Source: DASWIG01 sp965371445 (GTDB lineage Bacteria; Acidobacteriota; Thermoanaerobaculia; Multivoradales; J023). Taken from it: a stretch of DNA of 43,618 bases. The notes below the pieces were generated by a model. That model was not told where the DNA came from, made no database searches, and was given only the letters and a program-made list of their open reading frames with translations. The DNA is taken from NCBI GenBank assembly GCA_965371445.1, contig CBDUYN010000076.1, positions 1-43,618 of the forward strand. The letters are read 5' to 3'. Within the stretch, counting starts at the first letter, position 1. Every line of letters starts with the position of its first letter. The position numbers and the translations under genes are program-made. Of this stretch, positions 23,512 to 31,210 are shown piece by piece.

Positions 23512-26500
23512 TCACCGGAGCGTCCAGGCGACTGAACGCACTGTGGATATCTCCGCCGGAGTCATACCGGTTTGGCTACAGTTTCCATCAGACATTAACA
23601 GGCCAGAAGTGCTCGAGTGCGGCACGCCTAAAGCGTGACCCAGCTCGTGCGCAGCAGCCAGCTTGCAGGTTTCTATCGCTGGGCTCCAATTCGGATCAAG
23701 CGAACCGTCAGAAACAAAAAGACCCCTCAAGAAACTAAAAAGACGCGGTAGGGTGACCCCACGTGCTTTAGTCCCCGGAACAAGCTCCGGACTGATTGCG
23801 AAACCTTGAACGTGCCGCTCATAGCGGAACTGATTGATGTAGAGTATCGGGATCGACTTTCCATCGCCCCGGTACTCTCTTAGAGAGTATTCCTCCATCA
23901 ACTTATCCGCCTCCCCCTGGGTAGGTTCGACAGGAAACAGATTTGAGTATTCCGGAGCATTTCCACTGTAAACAGGGATGACTCCGGCCGCGCGGCCAAG
24001 AACGGCCGCCGCTCTGTCAATCCGCTGTAGAGCGTACGAGGCTGGCCAGTTGGCACCGCTGCCAATGATCGGACGCACACGAATGAAGAGAGGGAAGTGA
24101 TTCTGCCGGACCTTGAGGGTCGCCCCCTGCTCGAGCGGTTTCTGGATGAGGCCAAAAATCACGGAGAGACTGAGGTAAAATTTCCCGTCTGGGTCCAGGT
24201 TATTCACCGGGTCCGCCGCTGAGTAGAGATATGCATGCTGAGTCCTTGGCTCAGAGGACCTCCCTTGTATCGGATCCATACTCAGGAAACGACCCGTTCG
24301 GGGGTCCATCCAGCGGCTATACAAATCATAGAGTCCGGTTCGAGCATCAAATGTGGCCCCGGCAAAAAGATGTCGGTTCGAGTCTCCTCCGACGTGCTCC
24401 TCCAACTCGCCAAAGGCTGTATAGCTATACGTATCGGTGATGAGACCCCCCTCGTCCGTGAGTATTCGCGTCGAGCCCAATCCATCCACATGGAAATACC
24501 GATCGCCGTCAGGCCGAATAGCTGCAACCGGTCCAATTCCAAGACCATAAACATACAGGGAGACAAAGCCGCCGGTAGAATCTGTCTCCGCAACGACTCT
24601 AGGTGCCAGGCTAGAAGAATCTACGAGGAAGTTCTTGACCTCCTTTGACCCATCCGTATCCGTGACCTCGGTTCGTACACGCCTACCATCAGCATCATAA
24701 TCATGACTTACTACTACGCCATCTGGCATCGTCACGCTCCGTAGCCGACCATGATCGTCCCAGGCGTAGGCGATCACACCACCTTCCGCGTCCGTCCGTG
24801 ACGTAAGATTACCGCTCGCATTCCAGGTGTGAGTGGTCTCACCGGCTGAAAGTAGCCGATCGCGACTGTCATATTCGTAGGAGGTCGCGCTAACGCCGCT
24901 GGCGTCGGTAAGGCTCAGGTTCAGTCGGTTCCCGACAGGATCGTATGAAAAAACAGATTGGTATATCAAGTCTCCTGATTGCCTCACCGACTCACTCGTC
25001 AAACGGTCGAGGTCATCGTACCCGAACTCTCTAGTCCTTCCACTTTGCTCAGTGATCAGCGTCCGCCGCCCCCCAGTGTCCACATTATAGGCGTACGACT
25101 GGATCACTTCACCCTCTTGCGTTCGCGACTCCAACCCGGCCAGACGGTTGAGTGTATCATGAGCATAGGTCGTGACGACGCCATTCGGATACGACAACAT
25201 TTCCAGATTACCTGCCACGCTGTAAGAATAGGAATACTCTCCTCCTACCGGGTCGATGATCGTGACGAGCCGACCCGACGTGTCATAAGCGTAGGACGTC
25301 TCCAGCAGTTGTTGATCTATGTGCACGGTCATTCTGATCAACCTGCCAGCACCATCGTAACCATAGGAGAGTCGCCGCCCGTCGGGATGGACAAGCTCGG
25401 ACAGGCGTCCGGGCTCGTCGTAAACATAACTGGTCGTCCCACGATGATCGACAACCGACGCCCTCCTCCCGCTCGGCGTATAGCTATAGAGAACCGGCCC
25501 GTCATTTTCTGACGTTCTTTCCAAAACTGGCCCATACGGGCCGTATCTGAAGGTCTCCCTTCTATCCATGAAGTCCGTGTGAGCCGTCAAGTTACCGCCT
25601 TCGTCATACTCCATAGTCTCGAACTTTCCATCAACGAGGATTTGCTTTGTAACGCGACCGGACTTGTCATACTCAATACGGGTAGACCGTCCGCTGGCGT
25701 CCGTTCGGAGCGAAACGGAGCCAAGCTCGTCGTAGACGTAGGAAGTTATGTTCCCTAATGCGTCCGTAACAGCGGTCAGGCGTCCGAGGGGGTCATAGGC
25801 AAAGTGATTCGTGCGGCCGAGTGGGTCCGTTTGAGAAGTGACAAGACCCGTCGAGCTGTACGTCATCTGTACTCTCGAGCCATCAGATGCCGTCACACCA
25901 ACGATGCGGTTCAGCGCATCGTACTCAATTGAGGTGGACTGACCTCCGGGCCGCCCCGTCATGCTCAAGACATTGCCATTGGCATCGCGCGAATAGACCG
26001 TTTCTCGACCAGGAGAATGGACAGCTCGAATCAGCCGTCCGTTAGCATCGAGCTCGAACGTTGAAGTCTCACCGAGAGCATCCACAGTGCCCACCACGCG
26101 ACCCAGGTCGTCCAGGATGTTCCTTGACGACAAGCCTCCCGGCGACGTCACGGCGACAAGGTCGTTGTTCGGGCTGTATCCTATTTCAGTAACCTTCCCG
26201 TCGCGACCGACTTGCCGAATCACCTTCCCCTCGGCATTGAAAAGCTGTTGCATGCTCAGTCCGTCGGGATCTCTAATCAAAGTAAGGCGATCCACCGCAT
26301 CATATTCGAATTCAGTAGTCTGACCGAGAGCATTTGTCACTGCCGGCGTGTTATCCATCCCGTCATAGGAATTCGTGATCACAGCCCCTTCGGCGTCTGT
26401 TATACTTGTCAACCGACCGAGCCTGTCGTACTGAAGTCGCCTGACCACCGACTCATCGCCCTGCCCTGTCGAGCGCACCTTCGTCTCGGTGACTTGATTC

Positions 26501-29500
26501 CCGTTCAAGTCATATTCGTAGGCTGTCGTATTCCCTAGCGGATCTGTCTTGCTCACTACGTCACCGAAAACGTTGTATTGCTGCGTCGTCGTATTTCCTT
26601 CGGGATCGGTTACGGAGGTAAGGTTACCGTTCGCATCATAAACGCGCGTCAAGACGTTCCCTAGGGGGTCGACTACCCGAGTTCGATTCCCAAACTCATC
26701 ATACGTGAATGACGTCTCGTTGCCGTTTGGATCAGTTACTTTCAGCGGCGTCCCGAAACTGTTATACGTCCACTGCCTGGCCTGACCAAGGGGGTCTACA
26801 ACAGCAATGAGATTGACCTTCTCATCGTAGGTGTAGCTCGTAGTGTTGCCCAGGGGATCTGTCTCACTCAACAGGTTATCCTTACCGTCATAGGTGCGCA
26901 GGGTGGTCTTTCCCGACGCATCCGTTTCTTTTACGACGTTGCCACGCTGATCGTATTCGTAAATACGCACAAAACCTCGACGATCCCGTACCAACTCTCG
27001 CCGCGCCCCGATCTCATGTGTAAGTTCAATGCTGTTCCCTAGAGGATCTATAGTGCGAATAAGACGTCCATCGTCGTCATATTCGTTACGAGCCGCATTC
27101 CCACGGGGATTCTCAAGCTCTGTCATCAGATGGAGTTCGTCATAGCTAAAACGATCGACATTGCCCTCCTGATCGGTGAAACTAGAAAGATCTCCAGCAT
27201 TGTCATATTCATAGATCAGCTGCCCACCTTCGGGATCCTCAATCGTGAGGATGCGCCCCCCTTCGTCACGCTGGAAAGCGATGCTCTTTCCACTCGAATG
27301 GAATATCCCTTGAGGGGAGATCTCCAGAGAGTTGCCGTTGCCTTCAACGACCTTGGTGACACCAAGCGCGAGGTCAAGATCGAAGCTTCTGAGATCTCGC
27401 GTCGTTAGCCGTACATGACGCGGTTCGAAGACCTCGAAGGATTCCGGATCTATCACCCGTTCGGAGCCATTCTCGTAGAATACCTGAGCGTTACCGACAA
27501 TCTCTAGCTTTGCATCTGGAAACGAACCTTCGACATACTCGAACCCGGCGCTGGCAAAACAACCGCCAAGGACTGGCGCGCCCGCAGAGAGCTTCAGCTT
27601 AAACCGGTAGATTTCTCGATCCGAGAGACGTATCATGGTTAAATGGGTTTTCGTTTCCTGGATCACCTGGCACGGCAGGAGAGCGGGATGAAATCGCCAA
27701 CCATCACCTGGAGAACGGTTGTTCCGGTAGGAGCCTTGCCGGATATCCAGATCCCAGCCGATGCCGAAGTCCCGTTTCCGGTTATCGCGGCTGTCATAGG
27801 TCCGAACGACGTTGATAGCCAAACCAGACACTGGGATCGACAGATCTACAAACGATAGCGAAAAATTGCCGATTTTCATGTTCCCTTCTACCGCAACGGA
27901 AATTTTCTCCGCAACACTTTGTCCTGCGATGTCCCTACCGGTCAGCACGATGTCATAAAGGCCGTTTAGCAAGAGCGTCGGATCAAATTCCGCGAGCGTC
28001 CCATTCGTCACCGACCCTTCGCCCGTCGCCAGTGTCACCGCAGGACCTTCGCCGGCCATCTGGTAGTTCAACGTCCAACTTTCGAGCGCCTCGCTCTCGA
28101 TTGTCGCCACCACGTCGATCGGCGCCGTCACCACGTCGAGGTCCTGCGGCGAATGGAAGACGATGTTCGCGTCCAGGCCCTGTACCAACCGCTCGTAGGT
28201 CACGAAGTAGCCCGCCGCGCCCGTCGCCGGATCCTCCAGCACATAGCCCGTCGCCTCGAACGTGTCGACCAGAAGATGGCTCTCCGGGATCCAGGCGATC
28301 CAACCTTCCTCCACAGCGGCCCGGACGGTCGCTTCGGCCTCGTGGGAGAGCTCGACCGCGCCCAAGGCCTTGTCGAGGTTGGCCGCGTCGACCCGGGTCA
28401 GCGTCTGCCCATCGCGCACCGCACGGGTCAGGAACGTGACGCCGGTCACGTGATCGCCCGCGAAGACCTGGCTGAGCGCCTCGCCCTCCAGGTAAGAGCT
28501 CTGCGAGCCCAGAAGCTCCATCGTCGATACCGGCGGGACCGCCGCGCCCTCGGCGGGGAAAAGGCCCAGGGGCATCGAGCCCAGGTCGAGCGCCGTCGGG
28601 CCTTTGCTGAAGGTCAGCGGAGTGCCGCCGGGCGACACCGACACGGCGCCCCGCTGCACCGCCAGGACCGCCGTCCCGAGATTCAGCACGCGCTGCCAAC
28701 GCAGCTCCGCCAAGTGATCGAGATCGGCGCCAAGTCTCCGCTGATAGAGCGCACCCGCGAGCGCCAGGCTCCAGGCCGCCTGCTCGGACGCCTCCGTGGC
28801 CGCCGCAAGCTCCTGGGTGTAGCGGTCGACCGTCTCCTGCGGTGTGCGGCCGAAGTCGAGCGACAGGACCGCGTGCTCGCCCGCCCACATCTCGAACGGC
28901 ACCACTGTCGCCAGGCCCTGGGGTGTCGTCAGAGTCGCCTGGACGACGACGTCCTCGGCGCTGCCGATCGAACCGCCGGCCGCCACCTCGACCCCTTCGA
29001 CGCGGATCGACGGCTTCAGATCCACTTCAAACGGCGGTGTCGAGAAGACGCCTCCGTAGAGGTCGAGCGTCGCCTGGTCGGCGGAGGTCGCACCAGGCCA
29101 TACGAGCTCCAGCCGCTTGCCGTGAACTGCCGGCCACGGCGTCGAGTAGCTGGCGAGCACCGGACCACCCGCTTCGCGGACCTCCAGCTTCAGCCGCTGC
29201 TGGAACGACTCCGGCACCTCCACCGACTCGCCCGCCAACGACAGGATCTTGCCGCGCAGCGTCCCGGGGACGAACGGAAAACCCTCCTGGACGACGCTCT
29301 TCGTCCGCTTCAGCTCCTCAAGGCTTGAGATCTCAGGATGGTTGTCCGCGACGTAAGCGTCGAGCGCCTCTTCATAGAACTGGCGTGGCGAAAGCTCCGT
29401 ACCGCTCTGGAGATATTCCCCAAGGTCGTAGGGAACCGCCTCGTCGAGGCGCAGATCTCCGGCGATCGCGAAACGCTTGAGCGACGGATCCATGCGGATC

Positions 29501-30570
29501 CACGTGTCGCCCGGACCCGGCGTCGCGCCACGGTCCGGGAAGTAGTCGAGATGGGCTTTTACCCAGACGTGCGACATCCGCGCCGTCCTCACCTGGCTCC
29601 CCTCGACGAGGAGAACGATCGGCGTGCCCGCCGTCGTCAGGAGGTCTCCGGCCCGCCAGGGATCCTCGACACCGGTAATGTTCTGAAGCATCTCTGCCGG
29701 AATCTCGACCTCGCCCCACACGAGCCGCGCGTCGACGCCGGCCGCTGTCAGCAGCTGCTGGAGAAGCCAGGCCTGGTCCCAGGACGTCCCCTGCCGCTCC
29801 TGAAGCGTGCCGAGAGGGCTCTTCTGGGCCCCCCACTTGGGATCGAAGTCGATCTCGTCGTGGACGAAGCCGAAGATCTCCGCCGGGGAGTCGCCCAGGC
29901 TCTCGGCCAGAGCGGCGATCTCCGGCGCCACGTTCTCCTTCGGGATCACCTGGCGCACCAAAGACGGCGCCACGGCGGAGCTCGCAGCGCTTCGCGCCGG
30001 GCCCACGGCCTTCTCGGTGCGGGCCTTCCTCTCCACGCGCCGGAGCGGCAGCGGCTTAAGTTCGGGACGCGACGTGCGGCCCGTCCGCTCGCGCGGGGCG
30101 TCCTGGGCCACCGCGGCGGCGGCCCGGGGGGCCGGCCGGAGCTTCGAGATTTCCGGCTCCTCGGCCGCCTGGGGCGAGCCGAGATAGGCCACCGGCTCCG
30201 CGGAAGCAACGGGCGCCGCCGCGAGGACCTCGTCGAGACGGCTCGCGAGACGCGACACCCCGGAGGTGGCCCGCCTCGTCTGCCGGCGCAGGGTCGAGAT
30301 CAAGTCGTCGAGAGCGACGCCGACCGAAGAGCTGACGTCCCCCGCCAGCTCCCCGAGCGGCTCGAAGAGCGACCGCGGCTCGCCGCGGAGCTTCTCGACC
30401 GGGACGTCGAGCAGCGCGGAGAGGTGCCGCAGGTGGACCTCCCGCTCCTGCTCCCGGATCTCATGGGCATAGACGAATTGCTGGGCGTCGACGAAATAAA
30501 ACGTCTCGACCAGCAACAAGGCCAGGACAAAGGCCCGGTTCTTCTTCAGGGTGTCTCGAAGCCAATTCAT
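23512..30570 (-). CDS. RHS-repeat polymorphic toxin with transglutaminase-like N-terminus and metzincin protease C-terminus
   Basis: 2,352 residues; ATG at 30570 with GGAG upstream. Residues 1-35 are a signal anchor. Residues ~225-365 are transglutaminase-like (GTSWDQAW near 261, SHVWVK near 333, RMDPS near 359) with the triad Cys replaced by Ser. An RHS entry domain begins near 897 (GNFSLSFVDLSIPVSG), followed by roughly thirty YD repeats. The RHS core is near 2020-2125 (YFHVDGLGS, GRFLSMDPI). PVNNLDPDG near 2121-2129 fits the PxxxxDPxG autocleavage pattern of RHS shells. The variable tip (~2130-2352) carries HELGHALGVPH at 2308-2318 and a Met-turn GLLMS: a metzincin-type zinc peptidase. So a processed protease toxin released from an RHS cage is likely; export by Sec rather than type VI secretion is suggested by the anchor. 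GC falls sharply at about 27.96 kb, inside the gene. Confidence 0.9.
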   Translation of the reverse strand: MNWLRDTLKKNRAFVLALLLVETFYFVDAQQFVYAHEIREQEREVHLRHLSALLDVPVEKLRGEPRSLFEPLGELAGDVSSSVGVALDDLISTLRRQTRRATSGVSRLASRLDEVLAAAPVASAEPVAYLGSPQAAEEPEISKLRPAPRAAAAVAQDAPRERTGRTSRPELKPLPLRRVERKARTEKAVGPARSAASSAVAPSLVRQVIPKENVAPEIAALAESLGDSPAEIFGFVHDEIDFDPKWGAQKSPLGTLQERQGTSWDQAWLLQQLLTAAGVDARLVWGEVEIPAEMLQNITGVEDPWRAGDLLTTAGTPIVLLVEGSQVRTARMSHVWVKAHLDYFPDRGATPGPGDTWIRMDPSLKRFAIAGDLRLDEAVPYDLGEYLQSGTELSPRQFYEEALDAYVADNHPEISSLEELKRTKSVVQEGFPFVPGTLRGKILSLAGESVEVPESFQQRLKLEVREAGGPVLASYSTPWPAVHGKRLELVWPGATSADQATLDLYGGVFSTPPFEVDLKPSIRVEGVEVAAGGSIGSAEDVVVQATLTTPQGLATVVPFEMWAGEHAVLSLDFGRTPQETVDRYTQELAAATEASEQAAWSLALAGALYQRRLGADLDHLAELRWQRVLNLGTAVLAVQRGAVSVSPGGTPLTFSKGPTALDLGSMPLGLFPAEGAAVPPVSTMELLGSQSSYLEGEALSQVFAGDHVTGVTFLTRAVRDGQTLTRVDAANLDKALGAVELSHEAEATVRAAVEEGWIAWIPESHLLVDTFEATGYVLEDPATGAAGYFVTYERLVQGLDANIVFHSPQDLDVVTAPIDVVATIESEALESWTLNYQMAGEGPAVTLATGEGSVTNGTLAEFDPTLLLNGLYDIVLTGRDIAGQSVAEKISVAVEGNMKIGNFSLSFVDLSIPVSGLAINVVRTYDSRDNRKRDFGIGWDLDIRQGSYRNNRSPGDGWRFHPALLPCQVIQETKTHLTMIRLSDREIYRFKLKLSAGAPVLGGCFASAGFEYVEGSFPDAKLEIVGNAQVFYENGSERVIDPESFEVFEPRHVRLTTRDLRSFDLDLALGVTKVVEGNGNSLEISPQGIFHSSGKSIAFQRDEGGRILTIEDPEGGQLIYEYDNAGDLSSFTDQEGNVDRFSYDELHLMTELENPRGNAARNEYDDDGRLIRTIDPLGNSIELTHEIGARRELVRDRRGFVRIYEYDQRGNVVKETDASGKTTLRTYDGKDNLLSETDPLGNTTSYTYDEKVNLIAVVDPLGQARQWTYNSFGTPLKVTDPNGNETSFTYDEFGNRTRVVDPLGNVLTRVYDANGNLTSVTDPEGNTTTQQYNVFGDVVSKTDPLGNTTAYEYDLNGNQVTETKVRSTGQGDESVVRRLQYDRLGRLTSITDAEGAVITNSYDGMDNTPAVTNALGQTTEFEYDAVDRLTLIRDPDGLSMQQLFNAEGKVIRQVGRDGKVTEIGYSPNNDLVAVTSPGGLSSRNILDDLGRVVGTVDALGETSTFELDANGRLIRAVHSPGRETVYSRDANGNVLSMTGRPGGQSTSIEYDALNRIVGVTASDGSRVQMTYSSTGLVTSQTDPLGRTNHFAYDPLGRLTAVTDALGNITSYVYDELGSVSLRTDASGRSTRIEYDKSGRVTKQILVDGKFETMEYDEGGNLTAHTDFMDRRETFRYGPYGPVLERTSENDGPVLYSYTPSGRRASVVDHRGTTSYVYDEPGRLSELVHPDGRRLSYGYDGAGRLIRMTVHIDQQLLETSYAYDTSGRLVTIIDPVGGEYSYSYSVAGNLEMLSYPNGVVTTYAHDTLNRLAGLESRTQEGEVIQSYAYNVDTGGRRTLITEQSGRTREFGYDDLDRLTSESVRQSGDLIYQSVFSYDPVGNRLNLSLTDASGVSATSYEYDSRDRLLSAGETTHTWNASGNLTSRTDAEGGVIAYAWDDHGRLRSVTMPDGVVVSHDYDADGRRVRTEVTDTDGSKEVKNFLVDSSSLAPRVVAETDSTGGFVSLYVYGLGIGPVAAIRPDGDRYFHVDGLGSTRILTDEGGLITDTYSYTAFGELEEHVGGDSNRHLFAGATFDARTGLYDLYSRWMDPRTGRFLSMDPIQGRSSEPRTQHAYLYSAADPVNNLDPDGKFYLSLSVIFGLIQKPLEQGATLKVRQNHFPLFIRVRPIIGSGANWPASYALQRIDRAAAVLGRAAGVIPVYSGNAPEYSNLFPVEPTQGEADKLMEEYSLREYRGDGKSIPILYINQFRYERHVQGFAISPELVPGTKARGVTLPRLFSFLRGLFVSDGSLDPNWSPAIETCKLAAAHELGHALGVPHSSTSGLLMSDGNCSQTGMTPAEISTVRSVAWTLR
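23515..24182 (-). other. Metzincin-type metalloprotease toxin domain of the RHS protein
   Basis: The part after the DPDGKF junction (residues ~2130-2352) has no RHS repeats. HExxHxxGxxH is complete: His2308, Glu2309, His2312 and His2318 would bind zinc and activate water. The Met of LLMS eight residues later fits the metzincin Met-turn. A Cys pair (ETCK and GNCS) may form a disulfide, as expected for an extracytoplasmic protease. The substrate is unknown. Confidence 0.75.
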
Positions 30571-30615
30571 CGTTCGCTCTCCTTCATCTTACCCGCTCGT
30601 CGATTTAGCTCGGCT

Positions 30616-30703
30616 TCAACCTTTACCGTTACCGTTGCCGTTGCCATTCCCGTTGCCGTCCGCCTGGTAGCGGCGTCCGGTCTCGGCCAGAGCCAACGCC
30701 CGG
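30616..30703 (-). pseudogene. Collapsed remnant of a second giant-protein gene
   Basis: Just upstream of the RHS gene, an open stretch reads ALALAETGR, RYQAD, then (GN)5GKG and TGA (30618-30616). The first part matches giant-protein residues ~106-114 (nt 20721-20695 region; 23 nt identical, same frame). The second matches its Gly/Asn tail. Everything between is gone. The stop-to-ATG gap to the RHS gene (45 nt) resembles the 38-nt gap in the intact unit, including a similar GGAG-AACG segment before the ATG. Confidence 0.7.
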
Positions 30704-30997
30704 CTTCATCACCTCCAGGCCGTTCGCCGGCCCGGCGCGTCGACGTCGTAGATCTTCCACTCAGTCGCTGACGAAAGCTCATGGTCGTGCTCGGTCCCCG
30801 GAGTCGGAGGGATGTCCCTCCGGCCTGCTCCATCGGAGGCCCTCAGGCCTGTTCACAGGAAAGAACCACTCAGCAACAGGCCGTCTTGGTGGAGGAACAT
30901 GGAGGAGTGCCTGTGCGGTCTCAGCCGCGCGCCGCGAAGAGGGATTGAGGTAAGGCAACTCGGCGATCCAAACGGCGCCGAGGTAGATGATAGCCTG
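30700..30997 (-). repeat. Leader repeat, copy 2 (298 bp), upstream of the RHS toxin gene
   Basis: Collinear with 21138-21411 (seven mismatches, plus a 24-bp insertion at about 30826-30849). Both hairpins are kept (30805-30822 and 30847-30883). The TATCAT -10 is kept at the far end, but the sequence diverges just beyond it, and no good -35 stands 17 nt upstream. An open frame through this copy ends in TGA overlapping the RHS ATG (ATGA), but its counterpart in copy 1 is not conserved beyond the repeat. Confidence 0.8.
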
Positions 30998-31189
30998 CCA
31001 TGAGCTTCTCCGTCCGCGAATTCGAAAAAAGTGCCAGCGCAGGAGCACGCAAGGGCGCCGTCGTCTTCGAAGCTCGCCGGCAGGTGGAGAAGGCTCGTGC
31101 GCGCGACCCGGTCAACGGACTGTTCGGACCTTGCTCCGGGTCCTGAAACGTCGCGTAGAATGACGGGATGACCCGCACTCTTCCGGCTT
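30998..31189. other. Intergenic region between RHS unit 2 and hrpB
   Basis: About 190 bp between the divergent leader and hrpB. A 48-codon frame (31000-31146, plus strand) starts with ATG but has no ribosome site and no recognisable product. The hrpB promoter probably lies at the right end. Confidence 0.4.
31156..31161 (+). promoter_or_regulatory. Possible -10 element of hrpB
   Basis: TAGAAT, 49 nt ahead of the preferred GTG start of hrpB. A convincing -35 at normal spacing was not found; TTGCTC lies at a 19-nt spacing. Confidence 0.3.
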
Positions 31190-31210
31190 TTGAGGGGCCC
31201 TGATCCTCCG

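Noticed and set aside
28153..30771. Plus-strand open frames opposite the N-terminal half of the RHS gene
   Set aside because: No recognisable motif; they occur only in the high-GC part and vanish in the lower-GC part, as expected for shadow frames.
31000..31146. 48-codon plus-strand frame upstream of hrpB
   Set aside because: No ribosome site, no known motif, and it starts exactly at the edge of the leader repeat.
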